A stretch of 5,305 bases of DNA from UBA1189 sp045647345 (GCA_045647345.1 JAZRMG010000193.1:1-5305); one strand, 5' to 3'; positions 1-5,305 are shown, counted from the stretch's first letter. The notes: generated by a model not told the origin, from the sequence alone. Numbers and translations: made by a program.

Positions 1-105
1 GTCGTTGATACCTACTACCTGAATGTCGTTGCCGAAGTTCTTCACTGCAGCACGGAATACCATACGGCCGATACGACCGAAACCGTTAATACCAAGTTTA
101 ATCAT
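1..105 (-). CDS. gapA: Glyceraldehyde-3-phosphate dehydrogenase, type I (N-terminal fragment)
   Basis: This is the first 35 codons of a gene that continues beyond the left edge. The protein begins MIKLGINGFGRIGR, the classic start of type I GAPDH. Residues 7-14 (NGFGRIGR) form the glycine-rich NAD-binding loop of the Rossmann fold, and VGIND at 31-35 ends with the acidic residue that normally contacts the adenosine ribose of NAD. The enzyme oxidatively phosphorylates glyceraldehyde 3-phosphate to 1,3-bisphosphoglycerate in cytoplasmic glycolysis. The ATG at 105-103 is chosen because the conserved MIKLGINGFG motif starts exactly there. The leader upstream is very A/T-rich with no Shine-Dalgarno sequence, as is usual in Bacteroidetes. 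The nearest good promoter element on this strand lies at 288-295, ahead of the small ORF at 175-264, so the two genes may share a transcript. The catalytic cysteine lies outside the window. Confidence 0.95.
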   Translation of the reverse strand, partial: MIKLGINGFGRIGRMVFRAAVKNFGNDIQVVGIND

Positions 106-163
106 TGTACTTAAATTTAATTAAAACGTTTATAATTAAAAAAAATCTCGTTCTCTCTTTCGT

Positions 164-182
164 GTGGGTGAACCTCACCCGC
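164..182 (-). promoter_or_regulatory. Short hairpin overlapping the stop codon of the micro-lipoprotein
   Basis: On the minus strand GGGTGA (180-175) pairs perfectly with TCACCC (171-166) across a 3-base loop. The stem extends by one further G-C pair at 182/164 after a C-A mismatch. The 5' arm contains the TGA stop codon of the small ORF. An 8-base T run (145-138 on this strand) follows 18 bases after the hairpin, too far for an ordinary intrinsic terminator. It may be an mRNA stability element or part of an attenuation structure before gap. Only the pairing itself is seen; the function is inferred. Confidence 0.4.
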
Positions 183-264
183 AATTGCACCGATGGGCCG
201 TGCTGCAAGCTACCATAAGTAGGGCTAGCGCGATATAAAGCAGTCGGTAATAGCGTGATTTCAT
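175..264 (-). CDS. Very small predicted lipoprotein (29 aa), function unknown
   Basis: A 30-codon ORF from ATG (264-262) to TGA (177-175) encodes MKSRYYRLLYIALALLMVAC followed by STAHRCNCG. It has the layout of a type II signal peptide: a basic n-region (K2, R4, R7), a hydrophobic core at residues 8-18, and a lipobox-like M-V-A-C ending at Cys20. The mature part would be only ten residues, CSTAHRCNCG, with two more cysteines at 26 and 28. A Shine-Dalgarno-like AAGGTGG lies just upstream of the ATG, and a TAAATTTG -7 element lies 24 bases before it. The gap start codon follows 69 bases downstream on the same strand. I do not recognise a family. It could be a surface lipopeptide, a lipoprotein eroded to its signal, or a cysteine-containing leader peptide affecting gap expression. 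Export is inferred from the signal alone; Met at -3 of the lipobox is acceptable but not ideal. Confidence 0.6.
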   Translation of the reverse strand: MKSRYYRLLYIALALLMVACSTAHRCNCG

Positions 265-287
265 TGTCCACCTTTTTTATTACTCTG

Positions 288-295
288 CAAATTTA
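288..295 (-). promoter_or_regulatory. Bacteroidetes-type -7 promoter element (TAAATTTG)
   Basis: On the minus strand the sequence reads TAAATTTG, a full match to the TAnnTTTG consensus of the Bacteroidetes primary sigma factor. About 20 bases further upstream, where TTTG is expected, there is only a half match (CGTG at 319-316). Transcription would begin near position 280, leaving a leader of under 20 bases before the ATG of the micro-lipoprotein at 264 and about 175 bases before gap. It could therefore drive both genes. Confidence 0.55.
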
Positions 296-575
296 AGATA
301 TTCTTTTTATATATACACGGAATTTGAGCATAAAATGTCGTTTTTTCTGCATAAAAAAGTTTTCAGCCAAAAGCATTCGAATAATTATCGGCAAAGTTTG
401 CTATATGGATTTAGCAGTAGTTTTCAGGAATGCCAGCGCCAGGGGAGTATCGCCCTTGCTTTATGGTGTGTGCAAAATGATGTTTTTGTGGTATCAGGCT
501 GGAAAAATGAAGGTGGAGTTTATTTTTTTTATAAATATATAGCCATCTGCTACAACAAGAAAAAAGTTTTTTTCG
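296..575. other. AT-rich divergent intergenic region, no gene recognised
   Basis: These bases lie between the two divergent -7 elements, so the gene-free stretch runs from 265 to 629. The sequence is A/T-rich with many homopolymer runs, including an 8-base T run near 523-530. I found no tRNA-like or rRNA-like sequence, no strong hairpin followed by a T run, and no further TAnnTTTG match on either strand. A plus-strand open frame from 335 runs through the region into guaA, but it shows no recognisable motif and crosses the guaA promoter and start. The stretch probably holds upstream promoter DNA for both flanking genes. A small RNA cannot be excluded by eye. Confidence 0.5.
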
Positions 576-583
576 TACCTTTG
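576..583 (+). promoter_or_regulatory. Bacteroidetes-type -7 promoter element (TACCTTTG) for guaA
   Basis: TACCTTTG followed by CA is a perfect and very typical match to the Bacteroidetes -7 consensus TAnnTTTG. It sits after an A-run/T-run stretch (560-573). There is no convincing TTTG 19-21 bases upstream, so the -33 part is weak. Transcription would start around 588-592, giving a leader of about 40 A/T-rich bases before the guaA ATG at 630. No riboswitch-sized leader is present. Confidence 0.7.
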
Positions 584-629
584 CACTCCATAGAAAAGAA
601 CAAAAAACCTTACTTAATATTTTTGTTTT

Positions 630-1937
630 ATGAAACAAGACATGATTGTAATTTTGGACCTCGGCAGCCACGAGAATACCGTGCTTGCTAGAGCCATCCG
701 TGCGTTGGGTGTGTATAGCGAAATCTATCCGCACGACATCACCGCTGCAGAGTTGAAGGCATTGCCTAATGTGAAGGGTGTCATCATCAATGGCGGCCCC
801 AATCACGTAATCGACGGCGTAGAAATCGACGTGTTGCCCGAAATTTACGAGGCTGGTTTCCCTGTGATGGCGGCAGGCCACGACAAGGCATTGTGCGAGG
901 TGAAGTTGGCACAGTTTACCGACGACGAGGAGGCTATCAAGGCAGCAGTTAAGGGATTCGTTTTCGATACCTGCAAGGCCGAGGCCAACTGGAATATGAA
1001 GAACTTCGTTGCTGACCAGGTAGAGCTCGTACGCCGCCAGGTAGGCGACAAGAAGGTGCTGCTCGCCCTCTCAGGTGGCGTAGACAGCTCTGTAGTAGCT
1101 GCATTGCTGCTCAAGGCCATCGGCAACAACCTCGTATGTGTGCATGTTAACCACGGCCTCATGCGTAAGGGCGAGTCAGAAGCCGTTGTTGAGATGTTCA
1201 AGAACCAGCTCAACGCTAACCTCATCTACATCGACGCTACCGAGCGTTTCCTCACCAAGCTCGAGAATGTAGCTGACCCCGAAGAGAAGCGCAAGATCAT
1301 CGGCGGCGAGTTTATCCGCGTATTCGAGGAAGAGGCTCGCAAGCTCGAAGGCATCAGCTTCCTCGGTCAGGGTACCATCTACCCCGATATCGTAGAGAGC
1401 GGCACCAAGACAGCCAAGTGCGTGAAGAGCCACCACAATGTAGGTGGTCTGCCCGAAGACCTCCAGTTCGAACTCGTAGAGCCCCTGAAGCAACTCTTCA
1501 AGGACGAGGTTCGTGCATGCGGTCTCGAGCTCGGCTTGCCCTATGAGATGGTATACCGTCAGCCGTTCCCCGGCCCCGGTCTCGGTGTACGCTGCCTCGG
1601 CGCTATCACACGCGACCGCCTCGAGGCTGTGCGTGAGTCAGACGCTATCCTCCGCGAAGAGTTCGCCAAGGCAGGTCTCGACAAGACCGTATGGCAGTAC
1701 TTCACCGTAGTGCCCGACTTCAAGTCAGTAGGCGTACGCGACAATGCACGCTCATATGACTGGCCCGTTATCATCCGCGCCGTCAACACCATCGACGCGA
1801 TGACAGCCACCATCGAGCAGGTAGATTGGGCTATCCTCATGAAGATTACAGACCGTATCCTCGCAGAGGTGAAGACCGTAAACCGCGTGTGCTACGACAT
1901 GTCACCGAAGCCCAGCGCAACCATCGAGTGGGAATAA
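630..1937 (+). CDS. guaA: GMP synthase with a truncated, nucleophile-less glutaminase domain
   Basis: GMP synthase aminates XMP to GMP using ATP and ammonia in the cytoplasm, the last step of guanine nucleotide synthesis. The ATP-pyrophosphatase domain is complete: the PP-loop SGGVDSS is at residues 148-154, followed by VHVNHGLMRKGE (171-182), GQGTIYPDIVESG (246-258) and the lid-type KSHHNVGGLPED (266-277). The dimerisation domain is also intact, with PFPGPGLGVR at 312-321 and a C-terminal ATIEWE. The N-terminal class I glutaminase domain is abnormal. Its start is normal (ILDLGS at 8-13, GVIINGGPNHV at 50-60), but where PVLGICYG is expected it reads PVMAAGHD, so the catalytic cysteine aligns with Gly83. 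The segment carrying the catalytic His and Glu (HPE motif) is absent. Total length is 435 residues against roughly 510-525 for the usual enzyme. The frame is clean with no sign of a frameshift. It is probably ammonia-dependent, or supplied by a glutaminase encoded elsewhere. ATG 630 is the first start after the promoter; ATG 642 is an alternative. Confidence 0.95.
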   Translation: MKQDMIVILDLGSHENTVLARAIRALGVYSEIYPHDITAAELKALPNVKGVIINGGPNHVIDGVEIDVLPEIYEAGFPVMAAGHDKALCEVKLAQFTDDEEAIKAAVKGFVFDTCKAEANWNMKNFVADQVELVRRQVGDKKVLLALSGGVDSSVVAALLLKAIGNNLVCVHVNHGLMRKGESEAVVEMFKNQLNANLIYIDATERFLTKLENVADPEEKRKIIGGEFIRVFEEEARKLEGISFLGQGTIYPDIVESGTKTAKCVKSHHNVGGLPEDLQFELVEPLKQLFKDEVRACGLELGLPYEMVYRQPFPGPGLGVRCLGAITRDRLEAVRESDAILREEFAKAGLDKTVWQYFTVVPDFKSVGVRDNARSYDWPVIIRAVNTIDAMTATIEQVDWAILMKITDRILAEVKTVNRVCYDMSPKPSATIEWE

Positions 1938-1950
1938 TCAGATAAGATAG

Positions 1951-2030
1951 GTCAACGGTCGACAGCAGATAGTCTACCGGGAGCAAATACCCCCAAACAG
2001 ACTGTTTACTGTTGACCGTTGATATTTTTA
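1951..2030 (+). terminator. Long hairpin and T-rich tail after guaA, likely intrinsic terminator
   Basis: Positions 1951-1975 pair with 1999-2023 to form a 25-base stem. As plus-strand RNA it is interrupted only by a few G-U wobbles and one C-A mismatch. The 23-base loop contains GGG and CCCC that could pair further. A T-rich tail (ATATTTTTAATT) follows directly. It begins 14 bases after the guaA stop, consistent with termination of guaA. The arms are made of degenerate 7-base units (ACTGTTT, ACTGTTG, ACCGTTG at 2001-2021), which is unusual for a simple terminator. Confidence 0.7.
2001..2021 (+). repeat. Degenerate 7-bp tandem repeat (ACYGTTG)x3, mirrored in the opposite arm
   Basis: Three consecutive heptamers, ACTGTTT, ACTGTTG and ACCGTTG, lie in register. 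The opposite hairpin arm (1951-1975), read on the minus strand, contains the related units ACTATCT, GCTGTCG and ACCGTTG. The hairpin therefore looks like an inverted pair of short heptamer tracts. Possible origins are slippage-grown repeats or a dispersed genomic repeat recruited as a terminator. Confidence 0.5.
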
Positions 2031-2124
2031 ATTGCCTGACACACCCAAACCCAAGATTCCATCAATCCTAGAAAACCTGGAGATACCATTTACCTACCAA
2101 CCAGCCAATCAAAAAAAAACAACA

Positions 2125-2553
2125 ATGACAATAGCAGTAGACTTTGACGGTACCATCGTAGAGCATCGCTATCCCGAAATAGGACGCGAGATACCCTTTG
2201 CCATCGACACACTCAAGATGCTCGTCCAAGAAGGGCATCGCCTCATCTTATGGTCAGTGCGCGAAGGCAAATATCTTGACGATGCTGTAGCATGGTGTCG
2301 CGAACGCGGATTGGAATTTTATGCAGTAAACAGAGACTATCCCGAAGAGCAGAGCAAGGACACTAACTTCTCACGCAAGCTAAAGGTAGAACTCTTCATT
2401 GACGACCGCAATGTAGGCGGACTGCCCGATTGGGGTGTTATATATAAGATGATAACTGAAAAGAAAAGTTATCGCGATGTATTGCTTGAAGAGCTAAACA
2501 ACGAAGACTATAGCAGAACTCCCAAGCGTCGCAAGTTTTTCAATTGGCGATAA
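2125..2553 (+). CDS. Small HAD-superfamily hydrolase (BT0820-like phosphatase-type protein)
   Basis: A 142-residue protein beginning MTIAVDFDGTIVE. HAD motif I is DFDGT at residues 6-10, with D6 as expected nucleophile and D8 as the acid/base. LILWSVREG at 40-48 supplies the motif II Ser/Thr (S44). Lys85 or Lys87 (FSRKLKVE) fits motif III, and FIDDRN at 91-96 supplies the Mg-binding acidic pair of motif IV. All catalytic positions are present, so an active phosphohydrolase is plausible, but its substrate cannot be read from the sequence. The protein resembles the short cap-less HAD proteins of Bacteroidetes typified by BT0820; that name is from memory, not a search. The ATG at 2125 is preferred because the HAD fold begins immediately there and it is preceded by an A-rich leader (AAAAAAAAACAACA). 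No TAnnTTTG promoter is seen between guaA and this gene, so it may rely on read-through or on a weak promoter. The C-terminus is basic (TPKRRKFFNWR). Confidence 0.85.
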   Translation: MTIAVDFDGTIVEHRYPEIGREIPFAIDTLKMLVQEGHRLILWSVREGKYLDDAVAWCRERGLEFYAVNRDYPEEQSKDTNFSRKLKVELFIDDRNVGGLPDWGVIYKMITEKKSYRDVLLEELNNEDYSRTPKRRKFFNWR

Positions 2554-2558
2554 TTGAT

Positions 2559-2616
2559 GTATATACCAATAGAGAGAGGTGGAACCGCGGTTCCACCCCT
2601 CTCTATTGGTATATAC
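2559..2616. terminator. 58-bp near-perfect loopless palindrome between convergent genes
   Basis: Two 29-base arms are centred on CCG|CGG at 2587/2588 with no spacer. The only imperfection is the pair 2577/2598, an A-C mismatch in plus-strand RNA but a G-U wobble in minus-strand RNA, so the transcript coming from wzc is fully pairable. GAT (2556-2558) and ATC (2619-2621) would extend the stem past a 2-base bulge. It starts 5 bases after the HAD gene's stop and ends 5 bases before the wzc stop codon, filling the 68-base convergent gap. No T run follows on either side, so it is not a textbook intrinsic terminator. A bidirectional terminator or a 3'-end-protecting hairpin is most likely. Confidence 0.75.
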
Positions 2617-2621
2617 CCATC

Positions 2622-5060
2622 TTAACTCTTTATGGATATTTCTGGGCTATAGCCATACTGACCATATTGCCCATGTCTATATTTACCATATCGGCCATAA
2701 CTTCCATATCCGTAGTAATATCCATACTTACGTTTAGTCATATCTACGCCATTAAGAACAATGCTCAGATTCTTCAGTTTCTTTTCAGCATACAACGTAT
2801 TCACCAATTCGAGATCACTCTTTGCTGTATAATCCGCACGACAGATATATACACTAGCATCGGCAACACGAGCAATAATCAACGTATCGGCAACCAAGCC
2901 GACGGGTGCTGTATCGAGAATCACATAATCATATTTTTCTTTAAGGAATGCTATAGCATTGTCAAGGTTTACCTTAGACAGAAGCTCTGTCGGATTAGGA
3001 GGCACAACACCAGCAGGCAGGATATCCAAATTCTTGTTTATTCCCGACGGCATAATCTGTTCAAACAAGAAAGTTTTGTTTTCTGCATCACCAGCGAGGA
3101 AATTGGTTATACCTCTTTTGCGATCAGAGAGTCCGAACAATTCAACCAAGCGGGGTTTTCTGATATCCAATCCCACAAGTACCACCTTCTTACCCAGCAA
3201 AGCCAAACTCATGGCCAGATTAGACGAGACGAAAGTCTTACCTTCACCCGAGGTTGTCGATGTAAACTGGATAACTTTTTTTTCGGAGCTGTCAAGGAGG
3301 AATTGCAAGTTGGCACGTAACGTACGGAAGGTCTCCGCCATGACATCATTATCGTTTTCACGTACCACAATATTCTGTCCTTTCTTATTCCCATTCGACA
3401 AGGGCACATCACCTAGAAGCGGAGTATTCGTCAATTGAACCAAATCATTGCGTCCTTCAATCTTGTAACGCAACAACTCCTTGATGTAAATAACAGCAAC
3501 GGGTATAGCACATCCTATAACCAAGGCCACCAGCCATATCATCTTGCGATTAGGCGAAACAGGAGTATCATTAGGCAATGCAGCATCAATAATCTTTGCA
3601 TTATCAGAGGTAGCTGTCAGTGCAATAGTATTCTCCTCACGCTTTTGCAGGAGCATCAGATAAAGCCCCGACTTAACCTCTTGCTTACGCATATAACCTG
3701 CCAAGATCTTCTCTTGCGTAGGTACAACCCCCTTCTTAGCATCAAACTTGGCAGCCTGTGCATCAATATCACGTTTCTTAATCGTAAGTGATTTATGAAG
3801 CGATGCGACAGAAGCCTTAATGGCATTAGACATCAACGTAAGGCTCAACGTGATATCTTCTACTGCGGGGTTACTCTCACTGGCAGTACGCAACAATCGG
3901 TTTCTCTCCACCACGCCTTCGTTATACTTACTGATAAACGAAGTCAAAGAGGCATCCGTCAATCCCATATTTACAGGAATCACCTGCAACGCATTGGCCG
4001 GATTATTGACATAATCTTCAAGATAGTCCACCAAACTTAATTGAGTAGTTACCTCTACACGTCGTTTTTCATATTCGGTACTTCCTTCCAATGCTTTCTG
4101 TGCATCACCAGTAACATTGGTCAGTCCTATCGTCTGTTTATACTCAGCCATTTCATATTCGGTCTCATCCAATTCCTGCTCCACGAGTTGCAGACGTTCT
4201 TTCAAGAACTCCTCCGTTTTCAAGGCTACAGCATTCTTGTCGTTATTATTTTCGCTATTGTAGGCCGCAACCAAACTATTAACAAAGTCAACACCACGCT
4301 TTTTGTTCACATCCAAATAGGAGATATAAGCAATAGAGGTAGTCTTTGATGTAGGCTCTACAGACAAACTCCCCAAGCACGACTTAGCCATCTTGATGGG
4401 AGGGACAATAGAGACTGAGAGTCTCTGATTATCCGCCAAGCCTTTGGCCTTACCTTTAGTGAGATACACGTTTCCCACTGGAGTCTGCAGCGTATAGGGC
4501 AAGGCGTTTATGACCCTACTAAACTCTACGGATTCGAGCGTCTCGGGATCTGTAGTTTTGTACTCTACCAAGTAACCCGCAGAATCAGGCTGACTTACAA
4601 CGAAAGTAAAAGTTGAAGACAGCTCATCCAAATCTTCACGAGAGATATAGGCATTGACAGGATATGATCCATAGATGACTTGGCTCTTAAAACGGCTTTC
4701 CACCCGATATACCATATACATATCCAAGTCCAATATCGCTTGCTTGATTATTGACTTGGAGCGCAACACCTCAATTTCATTATCTATACCACCAGAAGTG
4801 TTCATGATATCGAAATCCTGCTGAAGGATTCTCATCTGATTCTGATACGAACCTTTCAATTCATCGTTAATCATCACCGTTGCTTGTATGCGATATACAG
4901 GCGTAGTGGTCTTTAGATAGAATGCAGCACCCACCAAGCAGCAGATGACAGAAAAGACAATCCATTTCCAATAGATAAGCAGTTTCATCAAGATACCCTT
5001 GATATCCAAACCACCCTCCTCTTCCTCAAATTTGTGAATGTGCGTGTTTTCGTTTGTCAT
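2622..5060 (-). CDS. wzc: Wzc-type polysaccharide co-polymerase and bacterial tyrosine autokinase
   Basis: An 812-residue inner-membrane protein that controls polymerisation and export of capsule or exopolysaccharide, with activity set by cycles of tyrosine autophosphorylation. In order: a short acidic cytoplasmic N-terminus; a first membrane helix at about 27-49; a Wzz-type periplasmic domain; helical, coiled-coil-prone segments around 280-345 and 415-445; a GNVR-type region ending in the proline-rich ALPNDTPVSPNRK (494-506); a second membrane helix at about 507-527; then the cytoplasmic BY-kinase. The kinase shows the E-x2-R-x2-R oligomerisation motif (E576, R579, R582), Walker A TSGEGKT at 603-609 with K608, Walker A' VGLDIRKPR at 629-637, and Walker B VILDTAP at 713-719 with D716. 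The tail at 779-804 carries 11 tyrosines in 26 residues. The first aspartate usual in Walker A' is Gly630. The ATG lies 9 bases after the upstream wza-like stop codon, indicating one operon. The opposing phosphatase is not in the window. Confidence 0.95.
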   Translation of the reverse strand: MTNENTHIHKFEEEEGGLDIKGILMKLLIYWKWIVFSVICCLVGAAFYLKTTTPVYRIQATVMINDELKGSYQNQMRILQQDFDIMNTSGGIDNEIEVLRSKSIIKQAILDLDMYMVYRVESRFKSQVIYGSYPVNAYISREDLDELSSTFTFVVSQPDSAGYLVEYKTTDPETLESVEFSRVINALPYTLQTPVGNVYLTKGKAKGLADNQRLSVSIVPPIKMAKSCLGSLSVEPTSKTTSIAYISYLDVNKKRGVDFVNSLVAAYNSENNNDKNAVALKTEEFLKERLQLVEQELDETEYEMAEYKQTIGLTNVTGDAQKALEGSTEYEKRRVEVTTQLSLVDYLEDYVNNPANALQVIPVNMGLTDASLTSFISKYNEGVVERNRLLRTASESNPAVEDITLSLTLMSNAIKASVASLHKSLTIKKRDIDAQAAKFDAKKGVVPTQEKILAGYMRKQEVKSGLYLMLLQKREENTIALTATSDNAKIIDAALPNDTPVSPNRKMIWLVALVIGCAIPVAVIYIKELLRYKIEGRNDLVQLTNTPLLGDVPLSNGNKKGQNIVVRENDNDVMAETFRTLRANLQFLLDSSEKKVIQFTSTTSGEGKTFVSSNLAMSLALLGKKVVLVGLDIRKPRLVELFGLSDRKRGITNFLAGDAENKTFLFEQIMPSGINKNLDILPAGVVPPNPTELLSKVNLDNAIAFLKEKYDYVILDTAPVGLVADTLIIARVADASVYICRADYTAKSDLELVNTLYAEKKLKNLSIVLNGVDMTKRKYGYYYGYGSYGRYGKYRHGQYGQYGYSPEISIKS

Positions 5061-5069
5061 ACCTATATA

Positions 5070-5305
5070 TTATTTAAGGATATTGTACAATAATGAGACC
5101 ATCGAAATGAAGATCGATGTTGCCGAGAAGTACAGCGACGTAGCGCTACCGATGTCAGAGTTCATCGACTTGGCCTTATTGGGTTCCACATAAAGCACAT
5201 CGTTCTGATGCAGATAATAATAAGGCGAGTAGATGATGTTGGCATCGTTCAGATTGAGAGGGATGATCTTCTTAGTGCCGTCAGACTCCTCTCTGATGAG
5301 TTTCA
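5070..5305 (-). CDS. wza: Wza-type outer-membrane polysaccharide export protein (C-terminal fragment)
   Basis: The last 77 codons of a gene entering from the right edge, ending at TAA (5072-5070). The end of a polysaccharide biosynthesis/export (SLBB-type) domain is visible: a KLIRE strand, then IIPLNL, then SPYYYLHQNDVLYVEP and NKAKSMNSD. This resembles the corresponding part of Bacteroidetes Wza proteins. It is followed by a hydrophobic C-terminal helix of about 25 residues ending in LLYNILK, which in E. coli Wza corresponds to the amphipathic helix that forms the outer-membrane pore. The protein would form the export channel that works with the periplasmic part of Wzc. Only 9 bases separate its stop from the wzc ATG, so the two are almost certainly co-transcribed and translationally close. 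The assignment rests on the C-terminal motifs and the neighbour. Confidence 0.85.
   Translation of the reverse strand, partial: KLIREESDGTKKIIPLNLNDANIIYSPYYYLHQNDVLYVEPNKAKSMNSDIGSATSLYFSATSIFISMVSLLYNILK

Noticed and set aside
138..182. Hairpin plus T run as an intrinsic terminator of the micro-lipoprotein gene
   Set aside because: The T run is 18 bases from the stem, and the hairpin overlaps the stop codon, where a terminating ribosome would cover it. I kept it only as a possible regulatory structure.
335..691. Plus-strand open frame of 118 codons in the intergenic region running into guaA
   Set aside because: It crosses the guaA promoter and start codon in another frame, is low-complexity and A/T-driven, and shows no domain or motif I recognise.
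870..960. Sequencing or assembly frameshift as the cause of the short GuaA
   Set aside because: The frame is continuous on both sides, neither flank continues into a lost glutaminase segment in the other frames I considered, and the cysteine loss is a substitution separate from the deletion.
845..1493. Minus-strand open frames inside guaA
   Set aside because: They lie opposite well-conserved GMP synthase coding sequence and arise from its codon bias. No independent motifs or promoter elements support them.
2032..2124. TTG start giving the HAD protein 31 extra N-terminal residues
   Set aside because: The TTG lies within the T-rich tail of the guaA terminator, and the extra residues (proline/lysine-rich) show no fold. 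The HAD core begins exactly at ATG 2125, behind an A-rich leader.
2559..2616. Palindrome as a mobile-element end or site-specific recombination site
   Set aside because: No transposase, integrase, target-site duplication or second copy is visible. Its position between two convergent stop codons fits a transcript-end structure better.
2544..3320. Plus-strand open frame of 258 codons opposite wzc
   Set aside because: It lies antisense to the conserved BY-kinase domain and runs through the palindrome. Its product has no recognisable motifs.

Overview
The window looks like a chromosomal segment from a member of the Bacteroidales, with a Prevotella-like lineage my best guess. Three things point there. 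Sequences match the Bacteroidetes -7 promoter consensus TAnnTTTG (TACCTTTG at 576-583 on the plus strand, TAAATTTG at 288-295 on the minus strand). Genes generally lack a Shine-Dalgarno sequence and have A/T-rich leaders instead. The encoded proteins (a Wza/Wzc pair with a glycine-tyrosine-rich Wzc tail, and a BT0820-type HAD protein) have a Bacteroidetes character. The genus is inferred from protein style, not from a database search.

Layout from left to right: (1) the first 35 codons of type I glyceraldehyde-3-phosphate dehydrogenase on the minus strand, running off the left edge; (2) upstream of it on the same strand, a 29-residue ORF that reads as a very small lipoprotein, with its own -7 promoter element just in front; (3) an AT-rich divergent intergenic stretch; (4) guaA on the plus strand, an unusually short 435-residue GMP synthase whose ATP-pyrophosphatase and dimerisation domains are intact, but whose glutaminase domain has lost its nucleophile and roughly half its length; (5) a long hairpin built from degenerate 7-base repeats; (6) a small HAD-family phosphatase-like gene on the plus strand; (7) a loopless 58-bp palindrome filling the gap between two convergent genes; (8) on the minus strand, a complete wzc-type tyrosine autokinase/chain-length regulator and, 9 bases upstream of it, the 3' end of a wza-type polysaccharide export gene, running off the right edge.

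The left part is housekeeping metabolism (glycolysis and GMP synthesis, divergently transcribed). The right part is the Wza-Wzc export and assembly module of a capsule or exopolysaccharide locus, transcribed toward the housekeeping block and separated from it by the palindrome. The observations most worth following up are the GMP synthase with a dismantled glutaminase domain and the cysteine-containing micro-lipoprotein upstream of the dehydrogenase gene. I found no CRISPR array, tRNA, rRNA, transposase or phage gene.
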